Below, one piece after another: positions 17,248 to 26,327 of a stretch of 64,000 nt of DNA; position 1 is the first letter of the stretch, and every line of letters starts with the position of its first letter. Position numbers and translations under genes: made by a program. The notes under the pieces were generated by a model. The model ran no database searches and was not told the DNA's origin. It was given only the letters and a program-made list of their open reading frames with translations. Source of the DNA: Ensifer aridi (GTDB lineage: Bacteria > Pseudomonadota > Alphaproteobacteria > Rhizobiales > Rhizobiaceae). The DNA is taken from contig NZ_LUAV01000004.1 of NCBI RefSeq assembly GCF_002078505.1, positions 512,567-576,566 of the forward strand, given 5' to 3'.

Positions 17248-18806
17248 TAGGCGTTTTCCGTGTTGAGCAGCCGGAACGGTGTCAGGAAAAGGATCTTCAG
17301 ATCGAAGAGCAGGGACCAGTTCTCGATGTAGTGGAGGTCGAACGCGGTGCGGAAGCGGATCTTCTCATCATTGTCGATCTCGCCGCGCCAGCCATTGATC
17401 TGGGCCCAGCCGGTAACGCCGGGCTTGACGCGGTGGCGGGCGAAATAGCCCTCGACGACATCGGAATAGGTCCGGTTCTGCGTCTGGGCGAGCACCGCAT
17501 GGGGGCGCGGTCCGACGAGCGAGAGCTCGCCCTTCAGCACGTTGAAGAGCTGCGGCAACTCGTCAATCGAGGACTTACGCAGGAAACGGCCGACGGGCGT
17601 CACCCGAGGGTCATTCTTGGTGACCGCATTGCGGGCGGTCGGGTCGCTCATATGCGTATACATCGAGCGGAATTTGTACACCTCGATGGTCTCGTTGTTG
17701 AAGCCGTGGCGGAGCTGCTTGAAGATGATCGGACCGGGCGAGGTCGCCTTCACGGCGATTGCTGCGGCGAGCATCACCGGCCAGAGGAGCGCAAGCGCCG
17801 CGAGGCTGAAGAAGATGTCGAAACACCGTTTCGCCACCGAATCCCAGTCGGCAATCGGCTTGTCGAAAATGTCGAGCATCGGCACCTGCCCGACATGTGA
17901 ATAGCTGCGCGGGCGGAACCGCAAATTGTTGGCATGCGCAGCAAGCCGGATATCGAGGGGCAGTATCCAAAGCTTTCGCAAGAGCTCGAGGATACGCTTC
18001 TCCGCTGTCAACGGCAGCGAGATGATCAGCATGTCGATCCTGGCGAGCCGTGCGAACTCGACCAGTTCGTCGACAGTCCCAAGCTTCGGGTAGCCGGCAA
18101 TCACGTTCGGCGATCGGCGCTCATCGCGATCGTCGAAGATGCCGCAGATGCGGATATCGTTGTCCGGTTGGTGCTCGATGGTGCGGATGAGGTCCTTCGC
18201 CGGTTGGCCGCCGCCGACGACGACGGCACGGCGTTCCATCGTGCCGTTTCGTGACCAATGGCGGATCGAATAGGCGATGAAGGCGCGCTCGGCGACGAGG
18301 AACAAGGCGCCGACAATGAACCATGTGCCGATCCAGAGGCGCGAATAAAGGTGGCCGGACTTCAGGAAAAAGAGCGCAAGCGCGATCGCGCCGAAGGCTG
18401 CCACCCAGGCGGCGAGGATGCGGGGGGTCATCCTGAGCCAGGCGCACAGGGCTGGCACCTGGTAGGCATCGGCGATCTGCATGGCGGCGACGGCGAGTGC
18501 CGAGCCGCCGGCGAGGATAGCGAGATAGACGGGCAGTTGCGCAAACGTCGGCTCGACATATTGCGCATTGATACCGTAGCCGATGGCAAAAAGGGCGCAG
18601 AAGTCGAGCAAGCGGATGAGGCCGGTGACCATCGCCGGCGAATAGGTGTCGGCGCGAAACTGGAGCGCGATCTGCTTCGCGAGCGGATTGAGCTCCGCAA
18701 TATCTTTCTTGCCCTTCTTCTCCTCACTCGCGCCCATCCGGATCTCCGAGGCCTTCTTGCGAAGCGCTTCGGGATCGAAGGTCTCTGGCCTGTCAAACTG
18801 GTTCAT
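17244..18806 (-). CDS. Undecaprenyl-phosphate sugar phosphotransferase (priming enzyme)
   Basis: This 520-residue protein starts polysaccharide assembly by moving a sugar-1-phosphate, often glucose or galactose, onto undecaprenyl phosphate. After a hydrophilic N-terminus come four membrane spans (about residues 45-165), a nucleotide-fold domain with VVVGGGQPAKDLIRTI, a fifth span (LAALALLWPVMLAAAIAV) and the catalytic domain. The latter shows KRCFDIFFSL, GPIIFKQLRHGFNNETIEVYKFRSMY, SSIDELPQLFNVLKGELSLVGPRP and the WAQINGWRGE motif. That is the WbaP/WcaJ pattern. The start at 18806 has GGAAAAG upstream. It is coupled to the polymerase gene. Confidence 0.94.
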   Translation of the reverse strand: MNQFDRPETFDPEALRKKASEIRMGASEEKKGKKDIAELNPLAKQIALQFRADTYSPAMVTGLIRLLDFCALFAIGYGINAQYVEPTFAQLPVYLAILAGGSALAVAAMQIADAYQVPALCAWLRMTPRILAAWVAAFGAIALALFFLKSGHLYSRLWIGTWFIVGALFLVAERAFIAYSIRHWSRNGTMERRAVVVGGGQPAKDLIRTIEHQPDNDIRICGIFDDRDERRSPNVIAGYPKLGTVDELVEFARLARIDMLIISLPLTAEKRILELLRKLWILPLDIRLAAHANNLRFRPRSYSHVGQVPMLDIFDKPIADWDSVAKRCFDIFFSLAALALLWPVMLAAAIAVKATSPGPIIFKQLRHGFNNETIEVYKFRSMYTHMSDPTARNAVTKNDPRVTPVGRFLRKSSIDELPQLFNVLKGELSLVGPRPHAVLAQTQNRTYSDVVEGYFARHRVKPGVTGWAQINGWRGEIDNDEKIRFRTAFDLHYIENWSLLFDLKILFLTPFRLLNTENAY

Positions 18807-18867
18807 GGTTTCTTTTCCGGCGCTGCAGTCCCCTTCGCCCGGATAGCAGAAAGCCACTAAGAAACGC

Positions 18868-20040
18868 TTACGTTGTGCGAAGCCGCGCCGCAGGCACGAG
18901 AGAATCCTCAGTCAGTTCGCGGTAGAGCTGCATCACGTGTTTGGTCATGACGGAGGCGGCGAAGCGCGATTTGAACCGCGCTGCATCCGGCATCGTGCGG
19001 ACGGTCCACTCCTCGTCGACGATCGCGGCTGCCATGACCGCAGCAAGTGCCCCTGCATCGCCCGGCTCGACCAACGCTTCGCTGCCCGCGCCGAGCACTT
19101 CCGGCATACCGCCGACCCGGGTCGCGATAACGGGCTTGCCGGCGGCGAGCGCTTCCAGAAGGATGTAGGGCATCGACTCCGCGCGAGACGGAATGACGAC
19201 CAGTCGGGCGAGTGCGAAAGCCTCGCGCGCCTTCATCGCAGGGAACATTCTGATACGGTCGCCGAGGCCCATCCGCAGGATCATTTCTTCGTATTGCCGC
19301 TGCTGGGGTCCGTCGCCGATCATCAGCGCCGAAAGGCGGCGCCCGGCGATGCGCTCGGCCGCCGCAAAGCCCTCTATGAAGAGATCGGGACCCTTGAGGT
19401 CCCGCATCATGCCGATATAGAGGAGATCGACGGCATCGGGTCTCGTCGCGGTCCGCTCGAACTCGCCGTCATCGATGCCGTTATAGATCAGCTCGTTCCG
19501 GCCCGGCGGTCGGCCGACCTTGGCGAAATAGGTCTGGCGTTCGAAGTCGCAGACGAACACGAGCGCATCGGTAAGACGCTCCTGCAGCCGCTCCAAGCGG
19601 AAGATGAACGCGCCGGCGAGGGACTTCCGCGGGAAGTGCAGGCTGCCCCCATGGGGCGAATAGAGGCGGGCTACGCGATACTTGTTGACCCGCAGGGCTG
19701 AACCGATGATGCGTGCAAGCGCGCCACCCTTGGCGCCGTGCCCGTGCAGTACATCCGGTTGCAAATTTCTGATTTCCTTGTAGCTGCGCCACAGCGCACC
19801 GATGTCCGATGGACCGATGCCGCGGTGGATCGGCACGCGGAGGACGCCGAGCGCCAGATGCGGACGCACCTCATCGAAGAGCGATTCCTCGTAGGCGCCA
19901 CCGGTGATGCTGTCGCAGAGGATGCCGACTTGGTGTCCGGCTTTCGCATGAGCCTCGGCAAGATCGCGCACATGGCGGAAGATGCCTCCGACGGGCGATC
20001 TGAAGCAATGGAGGATGCGCAGGGGACGTTCGCTCGCCAT
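18868..20040 (-). CDS. Glycosyltransferase family 4
   Basis: The 390-residue enzyme again has the GT-B/GT4 plan: LRILHCFRSPVGGIFRHVRDL at the N-terminus, HGHGAKGGALARI in the acceptor domain, YIGMMRDLKGPDLFIEGF at the start of the donor domain, and the EX7E motif in SRAESMPYILLEALAAGKP. It is similar in layout to the other family 4 enzyme of the cluster but clearly a different sequence, so each probably adds a different residue. It lies five bases downstream of the Wza-type gene. The priming transferase follows after 61 bases. Confidence 0.92.
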   Translation of the reverse strand: MASERPLRILHCFRSPVGGIFRHVRDLAEAHAKAGHQVGILCDSITGGAYEESLFDEVRPHLALGVLRVPIHRGIGPSDIGALWRSYKEIRNLQPDVLHGHGAKGGALARIIGSALRVNKYRVARLYSPHGGSLHFPRKSLAGAFIFRLERLQERLTDALVFVCDFERQTYFAKVGRPPGRNELIYNGIDDGEFERTATRPDAVDLLYIGMMRDLKGPDLFIEGFAAAERIAGRRLSALMIGDGPQQRQYEEMILRMGLGDRIRMFPAMKAREAFALARLVVIPSRAESMPYILLEALAAGKPVIATRVGGMPEVLGAGSEALVEPGDAGALAAVMAAAIVDEEWTVRTMPDAARFKSRFAASVMTKHVMQLYRELTEDSLVPAARLRTT

Positions 20041-20045
20041 GGAGA

Positions 20046-20621
20046 TCAGAACAGCCGTTCGCGAACATAGATCGTGTCGCCCGCCAGCACCGAGTCGGTG
20101 ATTGGCACGCGTCCGGTGATGATGCGGCCGTTGACCTTGCGGGTGACATCGGCGGTCTGCTGGTACGCGCGCGGGGTAAAACCGCCGGCGACCGCGATCG
20201 CGTTCTGGACCGTCATGCCCGGAACGTAGGCGTACTGACCGGCCTGGCCCACCTCGCCCATGATGAACACGGAGCGGTAGCGGTCGACCTCGATGGTCAC
20301 GTCGGGGTCCTTGAGGAATCCTTGGCGCAACTTCGACGCGATCATGCCTTCGAGTTCCGGCAATGTATGGCCACGCGACGGCACGGCTCCGATCAGCGGG
20401 AAGGCGACGTAACCCGCCTGGTCGACCGTGTAGGTTCCGCTGAGACTCGGCTGCTCAAAGACGTTGACGCGCAGGCGGTCGCCGCTGTCCAGCCGATAGG
20501 GTTGGATCGTCGCCTGGCTGAATGCCTTGGGCGCGGGCTGGTAATTGGTGCAGCCGCCGACGAGCGCCGGCAATAAAGCCACGGCGAAAGCGCGTGTTGT
20601 CCTGGTGGCTGCGCTAGACAT
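20046..20621 (-). CDS. Wza-type polysaccharide export lipoprotein
   Basis: The 191-residue protein has a lipoprotein signal ending LVGGC (cysteine about residue 24), then the export domain YRLDSGDRLRVNVFEQPSLSGTYTVDQAGYVAFPLIGAV and a SLBB-like part VFIMGEVGQAGQYAYVPGMTVQNAIAVAGGFT. This is a short outer-membrane polysaccharide export protein, lacking the C-terminal helix-forming region of E. coli Wza. It should be a periplasmic or outer-membrane part of the secretion channel. It heads the minus-strand operon and is divergent from the co-polymerase gene. Confidence 0.92.
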   Translation of the reverse strand: MSSAATRTTRAFAVALLPALVGGCTNYQPAPKAFSQATIQPYRLDSGDRLRVNVFEQPSLSGTYTVDQAGYVAFPLIGAVPSRGHTLPELEGMIASKLRQGFLKDPDVTIEVDRYRSVFIMGEVGQAGQYAYVPGMTVQNAIAVAGGFTPRAYQQTADVTRKVNGRIITGRVPITDSVLAGDTIYVRERLF

Positions 20622-20815
20622 GCGGGTCTCGGGCTCCGGAAATGATCACCTCTCGCCAACGTTATCGATCCGTTAGGGTTAATAGCCGGTAAACTCGCTG
20701 CCGGAATTTCGAGCTTCTGCGTTGCCGAAAACCATCTTAGGGTTGCGGCCGAAATTAACCGTTGCGTTACCATGTTCGTTTACCTTCCGGCCGAATGAAT
20801 AAGCTGGAGTGGGGC
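20622..20815. promoter_or_regulatory. Divergent control region of the polysaccharide cluster
   Basis: TTAGGGTT occurs twice (20673-20680 and 20737-20744). TTAA-N7-TAAAC at 20679-20694 is one base from the CtrA-type TTAA-N7-TTAAC. TTAACC, TTACC and TTTACC recur at 20755, 20767 and 20779 with a 12-base period. These sit between two divergent operons and may be sites for regulators; none is confirmed. Confidence 0.4.
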
Positions 20816-22954
20816 ATGTCGGGCATCGGCGGGCAGCAGGATGTGGATATCGATCTCGGCGGGCTCTTCCGCGCCATCTGGCAGCGGCGCGTCCGGGTTC
20901 TGCTCGCTACGGTTGGTGCAGCGGCAATCGCCTTTGCTGCGGCGAAGATGATCGCTCCGGATTATGAGGGCGAGACGCGTGTGCTGATTGAATCGCGCGA
21001 GCCCGAATTCAGCGGTCCGAACCAGGTGTCGCAGACGAGCTCCGACAGGATATTCGATGAGTCGGGCATCCTGAGCCAGGTGCAGGTCCTGCGTTCGGCC
21101 GACCTGATCAAGCAGGTCGCCCGCAACATGAAGCTCCACGAACTGGAAGAATTCGATCCTTCCGCCCATCCCTCGGCGGTTTCCGATCTCCTCGTGATGC
21201 TGGGTCTCAAGAAGAACCCGCTCGAATTGCCGCCGGAAGAGCGGATACTGAAAGAGTTCAATGCGAAGCTGCAGGTCTATCAGGTCGAAAAATCGCGCGT
21301 GATCGCGATCGCCTTCACGTCGAAGGATCCGAAGCTCGCTGCGGAGATCCCGAACGAGATGGCGAACGTCTATCTCTCGCTGCAGAGCGGCGCCAAGCTC
21401 GACTCCAACTCCGAAGCGAGCCGTTGGCTTGAGCCGGAGATCGCCAATCTGCGTGAGAAAGTGCGCGAGGCGGAGGCGAAGGTCGCGGCCTACCGGGCCG
21501 AGTCGGGTCTGCTTCCGACCGGCGAGACGCAGAATTTCACCACGCGCCAGCTTGGCGACATCTCGACGGAACTCGCACGGGTGCGCGCGGAGCGCGCGAA
21601 TACGGCGGCGCGTGCCGAGGGCGTAAGGGCGGCGCTTGCCGCCGGCCGCTCGGCCGATACGCTCGCCGACATCGTCGGTTCTCCGATGATCCAGCGCCTC
21701 AAGGAAAGCCGGGCGAACGTCAAGGCGCAGATCGCCGATCTGTCGACGACGCTGCTCGATGGCCATCCCAGGCTGAAAGGGCTGAAGTCACAGCTCGAGG
21801 GCGTCGAAGAGCAGATCCGGGCGGAGACGCGCAAGATTCTCGCCAGTCTCGAAAACGAGGCGAAGGTCGGGCAGTTGCGCGAACAGCAACTGGTTCAGCA
21901 GTTGAACACCCTCAAAGCTCAATCGGCCCAGGCAGGCGAGGAAGAAGTGGGGCTGCGTGCGCTGGAGCGCGAAGCAGCGGCGCAGCGGCAGCTTCTGGAA
22001 ACCTATCTCGCCCGTTACCGCGAGGCGACATCGCGTACGGTCGCCAATGCGACGCCGGCCGATGCGCGGGTGATTTCGCGTGCCGTCGTTCCGACCAGCC
22101 AGAGCTTCCCAAAAGTACTGCCGATCACCATCGTCGCCGGCTTCGCGAGTTTGCTTGTGAGTTGCGTTGTCATCATGCTTGGCGAGCTTTTCAGCGGTCG
22201 GGCCCTGAGGCCGGCTTCGCTCCCGGAAGCGCTCCCGGTCGCCCGACCTATGCAAGCGTTCGCTGTCTCGAATACCGCCGAGGACGTTTCCACGCCCGCC
22301 CTCTCTCTGGGAGAGCCGGTGGAGCAGGAACCGGAGCGCGAGGATAGCACCGCGGTAGAGCACGACTTCTCGATCGCGTCGGTTGCCGATCATCTCCGCG
22401 CAAACGACGTGCGTGTCGCCGTTTCTGTCTCGCCGGGTGGTGACGAAGGATCGACCGCGACCGTGATGCTCGTGCGCCTCTTGGCCGAAGAGGGAGAGAA
22501 GGTCGTGCTGATCGACCTCTCGGGTTCGGCTTGTCCGAGCCGGCTCATGGCGCAGTCGGCGAGCTTTGCGGGAATTACGAACCTGCTTTCGGGCGAAGTC
22601 GCCTTCTCCGAATCGATCCATGCCGACAAGTTCTCTGAGGCGCATGTCATACCGCACGGCAATGCCGATCCGCACGCCGCCATGCGCGGGATCGACCGAC
22701 TGCAGATGATCATCGATGCGCTCACCAATGCCTATGATTTGGTGCTGATCGAATGCGGCCCGGCCGATGCGGGAGCGGTAGCGAAGGTCGCCCGGCGCGA
22801 GGCAACCGAGATTATTCTATCGGCGCCGTCGGTCAGCGATGAACGTGTCGTCGAGGTGCTGACGAGTTTCGGAGAGGCCGGCTACCGCGACATCGTGTTG
22901 ATGAAAGGGGAGGGCCGAAGCGGCCCCGAGTTGCCCGACAGCCGCGCGGCCTGA
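20816..22954 (+). CDS. Wzz/Wzc-like polysaccharide co-polymerase with degenerate kinase domain
   Basis: The 712-residue protein has a Wzz domain (membrane spans at about 27-46 and 430-455 with a long coiled periplasmic part between) and a cytoplasmic C-terminal domain shaped like a bacterial tyrosine kinase. The P-loop is broken: residues 537-547 read SVSPGGDEGST where kinases have P-x-E-G-K-S-T, so the lysine is missing. KVVLIDLSGSA and LVLIECGPAD occupy the Walker A' and B positions, and there is no C-terminal tyrosine cluster. It likely controls chain length without kinase activity. GGAG before 20816 decides the start. It is divergent from the Wza-type operon. Confidence 0.9.
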   Translation: MSGIGGQQDVDIDLGGLFRAIWQRRVRVLLATVGAAAIAFAAAKMIAPDYEGETRVLIESREPEFSGPNQVSQTSSDRIFDESGILSQVQVLRSADLIKQVARNMKLHELEEFDPSAHPSAVSDLLVMLGLKKNPLELPPEERILKEFNAKLQVYQVEKSRVIAIAFTSKDPKLAAEIPNEMANVYLSLQSGAKLDSNSEASRWLEPEIANLREKVREAEAKVAAYRAESGLLPTGETQNFTTRQLGDISTELARVRAERANTAARAEGVRAALAAGRSADTLADIVGSPMIQRLKESRANVKAQIADLSTTLLDGHPRLKGLKSQLEGVEEQIRAETRKILASLENEAKVGQLREQQLVQQLNTLKAQSAQAGEEEVGLRALEREAAAQRQLLETYLARYREATSRTVANATPADARVISRAVVPTSQSFPKVLPITIVAGFASLLVSCVVIMLGELFSGRALRPASLPEALPVARPMQAFAVSNTAEDVSTPALSLGEPVEQEPEREDSTAVEHDFSIASVADHLRANDVRVAVSVSPGGDEGSTATVMLVRLLAEEGEKVVLIDLSGSACPSRLMAQSASFAGITNLLSGEVAFSESIHADKFSEAHVIPHGNADPHAAMRGIDRLQMIIDALTNAYDLVLIECGPADAGAVAKVARREATEIILSAPSVSDERVVEVLTSFGEAGYRDIVLMKGEGRSGPELPDSRAA

Positions 22955-22972
22955 CACCGTCTTGCGGACCAC

Positions 22973-24217
22973 TCAATCGTCGCTCAGTCCGCCGGTCGAT
23001 TCCATCATCTGCCGTCGCCGCCGCTGAATGAAAGCATAAAACGCCTTGTTGCCCTTGATGGCCCGCTTCACTTCGGCGGCTGCCCGTTGGACGGCGGCGG
23101 CGAGATAGCCGCGTAGCGTCAGCGGCAGGATGATGTCGCGCAATGGCGTCTCGATCGTGCACCAGGATCGCTTATAGGGCTGGTCGCCGATCCCGAAGTC
23201 GAAGAGGGTCACACCTTCCGCTGAAAGACGCTCGATGATCCGATAGAACAGCAGCTCGCCGGGACTGCTGTCGGCGGCGAACTCGTCGATCGAACCGAAC
23301 TGGCAGATGACATGGTCGCCCTTGCGCGAAAAGCCGGCAATTGCGACGACCCGGCCCTCGTGTTGCCGCTTGAGTCTTATCGCATTGAGCTCCAGAAGGG
23401 CGCGATTGTCCGGCTCGGATGCGCGTCCATCGATCAGCGCATGGAAGAAGGCGCGCGTCTGGACGTCGCGAAATGCGTCCGGCAGCCCGAGCGCTTCGAA
23501 GCGTGCCGCCTTCTGCTGGAAGAATGTCTCGAGCAATGCATGCGCCTCAGGCCCCTGGCGGGCGATCACATAGTCGTACCCGCCCAAATCGGCGAGGCGT
23601 CTTTCGGATATGCGCATCTTCTTCCGCCGCCGCTTGGCATTGATCTGGGCAAGCGTGGGCTCGATACCGCCGAGGAGCGGTAGCTGGAACGAGGCGTTAG
23701 GGTTCCGGATCGCCGGCAGTAAGGCGAAGGGGTGCGGTGCGCCCCGCCACGCCGCCGGCGTCCTTTCGAGCACTATGACGTCCGCGAACCGGCGGAGCTC
23801 GCGACGGACGCCGCGGGTGAGCGCGGCGAGCAGCTCCGCCGGAGGCACTTTGTCGATTTCACTGGTGAAGAGGCCGGTGTTGAGGTTGCTATGCTCCGAG
23901 CCGATGAGGCGGGCCGTACGGAAAACGCGCCAGCGTTCGATCTCGAAGGGCAGGATGAACAGCAGTCGCCCGCCGAGCGAGCCGCGAACGATCAGAAGCT
24001 GGCTGCCGTGCGTTTCCTTCCACGCCGCGCACCAGTCGTAGCTCTGGTGCAGGGAATTCGCGTTGTTCTCTTCAAGTGTGCGCCATTCCGGTTCTAGCGC
24101 GGCCATATCGAAGTGAGCCGAGACCGTGATCCGCTCGCCGTCACACCGTTCGGCGGGCTGGCTTGCATGCAGCCCGCCATCGCTCAAAGGCGCAAGGGTG
24201 AAATCGGTATTGGCCAT
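22973..24217 (-). CDS. FemAB/GNAT-type acyltransferase of the polysaccharide cluster
   Basis: The 414-residue protein belongs to the Acetyltransf_6 (BioF2-like, CelD-like) group found in exopolysaccharide loci. Visible segments are LEENNANSLHQSYDWCAAW near the N-terminus, RRKKMRISERRLADLGG in the middle, and the GNAT-like core RVVAIAGFSRKGDHVICQFGSID with LFDFGIGDQPYKRSWC near the C-terminus. The family is thought to acylate sugars or amino-sugars; the substrate here is unknown. GGAGCAAAT upstream supports the start. It converges on the co-polymerase gene, with 18 bases between stops. Confidence 0.85.
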   Translation of the reverse strand: MANTDFTLAPLSDGGLHASQPAERCDGERITVSAHFDMAALEPEWRTLEENNANSLHQSYDWCAAWKETHGSQLLIVRGSLGGRLLFILPFEIERWRVFRTARLIGSEHSNLNTGLFTSEIDKVPPAELLAALTRGVRRELRRFADVIVLERTPAAWRGAPHPFALLPAIRNPNASFQLPLLGGIEPTLAQINAKRRRKKMRISERRLADLGGYDYVIARQGPEAHALLETFFQQKAARFEALGLPDAFRDVQTRAFFHALIDGRASEPDNRALLELNAIRLKRQHEGRVVAIAGFSRKGDHVICQFGSIDEFAADSSPGELLFYRIIERLSAEGVTLFDFGIGDQPYKRSWCTIETPLRDIILPLTLRGYLAAAVQRAAAEVKRAIKGNKAFYAFIQRRRRQMMESTGGLSDD

Positions 24218-24478
24218 CGTGATTTGCTCCGTCTGCGGAATGCCGCCATTTGAAGCGCAAATGTCGCTATATCCGATTAATCCGTGAACCGAGCGTGGAA
24301 ACGCGGTTAGCGAAGCGTGAAGCTGCGGTTGGAAAGTCGCGATTGCCGCGTTACATGTTTGCCGACGAACGGAGGGCAACATGCGCCACTGAAAATGGCC
24401 CGGGCTTCAAGCGGAGTTCCGTGCGGCCGGACCGCAGCCAACTCACGACGCTAGACGACCATTTTTCTGGAGCAAGCA

Positions 24479-25129
24479 ATGCCAGCCAGTCTCTCCACGC
24501 CGGATTCCGGCGCCAAGCTTCCCGTTCCCGAGTTCCCGCGCATCGGCTTTCTCAAGAACATCGTGCGCTCGCCCCTGATCGAGATCGGCGACTTCAGCTA
24601 CTACGACGACCCGGACGGCCCCGAACGCTTCGAGGAGAAGTGCGTTCTCTATCACTATGATTTCATCGGCGACCGGCTGGTGATCGGACGCTTCTGCGCG
24701 CTCGCGACGGGCGTGCAGTTCATCATGAACGGAGCCAATCACGCGCTCGGCGGCTTCTCCACCTTTCCGTTCGGCATTTTTCCTGGCGCGTGGCGCGAGC
24801 GCTTCGATCCTGGCGGCTATGCCAGCGGCTATCGCGGCGACACGATCATTGGCAACGATGTCTGGATCGGTATGGAATCCGCTATCTTGCCGGGCGTCGC
24901 GATCGGTGACGGCGCCGTAGTCGCCGCGAAAGCGGTCGTGGCGAAGGACGTGCCGCCCTACGCCATCGTGGCGGGCAATCCTGCACGGGTCGTGAAGTTC
25001 CGGTTTTCGCCCGCGACGATCGAGAGACTGCAGGCGATCGCCTGGTGGGATTGGCCAGTCCACAAGGTGACCCGCAACATCGCGGCGATCACCGGTGCCG
25101 ATCTCGATGCACTTGAGGCGGCGGAATAG
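24479..25129 (+). CDS. Vat/CatB-like hexapeptide-repeat acetyltransferase
   Basis: The 216-residue protein is a left-handed beta-helix acetyltransferase of the xenobiotic type. It has [44 protein letters not shown] with the catalytic histidine, hexapeptide repeats [32 protein letters not shown], and [14 protein letters not shown]. Family members acetylate streptogramin A or chloramphenicol. Chromosomal rhizobial copies next to polysaccharide genes may instead act on sugars. CTGGAGCA precedes the ATG. It is divergent from the FemAB-type gene. A resistance role is not implied by sequence alone. Confidence 0.9.
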   Translation: MPASLSTPDSGAKLPVPEFPRIGFLKNIVRSPLIEIGDFSYYDDPDGPERFEEKCVLYHYDFIGDRLVIGRFCALATGVQFIMNGANHALGGFSTFPFGIFPGAWRERFDPGGYASGYRGDTIIGNDVWIGMESAILPGVAIGDGAVVAAKAVVAKDVPPYAIVAGNPARVVKFRFSPATIERLQAIAWWDWPVHKVTRNIAAITGADLDALEAAE

Positions 25130-25132
25130 CCG

Positions 25133-25873
25133 TCAATCGAGAAAGCCGGTTGCGAGCGCCCTTGCCCATTCGGGGCGGTTGCGATCGGCGGCGAGCCGCG
25201 ATATCGCCATGTGATCGTAGCCGACGCAACGGAAGGTCACGCTCCAGCCGCCGGCGGCATGCTCGACAATGGCGTAGCGCGCATCCGGCGAGCCGGTTTC
25301 GACCTTGTGAGCGACGGGCTGATCATCGTCATATCCGGGGCAGCCGACGCTCCCGGGATTGACGAGAAGGCGGCCGTCCGCAAGCCGCACGGCTCGTGCG
25401 ATATGGGTATGGCCGCAGAGGATCACGGGATAGTCGATCCCCTCCGCGTAAGCTCTCGATCGCTTTCCGCCCCGCCATATGCACCACGCCGTCGGCTGTC
25501 AGGGCCTCCATCCAATAGGTCTCGTCGCTGGCGGGCGTGCCGTGGCAAAGGAAGAGCGCGTTGCGATAGACAAGAGTTTCCGGCAGCTCCGCCAGCCAGT
25601 CGAAGTGGCGTTTCTCGAGCTCGTCATACGCGACACGATCCGAAGGACCCATCTCGGCAGGATCGCGGGTGAGAAGATAGCGGTCGTGGTTGCCGCGGAT
25701 CGCCGGGATGTTGCGGTCGATCAGCATATTTGCCGTCTGTGCCGCATTGAGCGGCCCGCTGAAATGGTCTCCGAGATTGACGATCTCGGGGATCCCTTGC
25801 GCATCGATATCGGAAAGCACCGCTTCGAGCGCAAGGTCGTCCCGTGGATATCGGAAATGACGGCGATCTTCAT
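25133..25873 (-). pseudogene. Metallophosphoesterase gene with two frameshifts
   Basis: Three frames together give one YfcE-like calcineurin-type phosphoesterase. MKIAVISDIHG starts at 25873, but a missing base near 25840 shifts the frame. The middle (25820 to about 25448) reads GDHFSGPLNAAQTANML, IRGNHDRYLL and LFLCHGTPASDETYWME. A second shift near 25445-25450 returns to the first frame for ILCGHTHIARAVRL and LLVNPGSVGCPGYDDD to the stop at 25133. Metal-binding motifs D-x-H, GNHD and GHTH are all intact but split across frames. Uncorrected, the first frame stops within about 50 codons. This is either a recent pseudogene or two sequencing errors. Confidence 0.85.
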
Positions 25874-25889
25874 TGCAGCGCTCCGGCGA

Positions 25890-26102
25890 TCAGCGATTGT
25901 CGACAGGCTTCTCCATCCACTTGATGATCAGCATCGCAGGAAGGATCCACAAAAGACCCGTGAAGAAGAAATAGAGAAGGTGAACCCACCAGGGTGAAGC
26001 ACCGAGCAGGAGCGAGGCGAAGGTGACCGCTGCCAACGCATAGACGATGACAAGGATGATCAGGAGGATGGTGCCGATCAGTTTTCTGAGGCGTACGGGC
26101 AT
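25890..26102 (-). CDS. DUF2842 family small membrane protein
   Basis: The 70-residue protein starts MPVRLRKLIGTILLIILVIV and has two hydrophobic spans (about residues 8-31 and 38-60), with WWVHLLYFFFTGLLWILPAM forming the second. This matches the small DUF2842 family of alphaproteobacteria, whose function is unknown. GAAGAG lies before the ATG. It reads toward the frameshifted phosphoesterase, with 16 bases between them, and is divergent from ctaA, which makes heme A. A link to heme or respiration is possible but unproved. Confidence 0.82.
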   Translation of the reverse strand: MPVRLRKLIGTILLIILVIVYALAAVTFASLLLGASPWWVHLLYFFFTGLLWILPAMLIIKWMEKPVDNR

Positions 26103-26327
26103 TACTCTTCTTTCTTATGGCGGCAACCTAGGCCGGGTCGGGAAAAGAGCGTGCGGTTTCAGTCCGCATCGCACTCGAACCTCTCAGAATCGGCCGCGAC
26201 GGCATGCCGCAAAGGCTTCGGCCTTGTTTTGCACGGCACTCTGGTGCAAATCAACGGCTTTCCGGACCGCCACGCTCAGCGAGCCTGTGTGCGGTGACCG
26301 TATCCGGCGACAGATGAGGAAGCGCCC

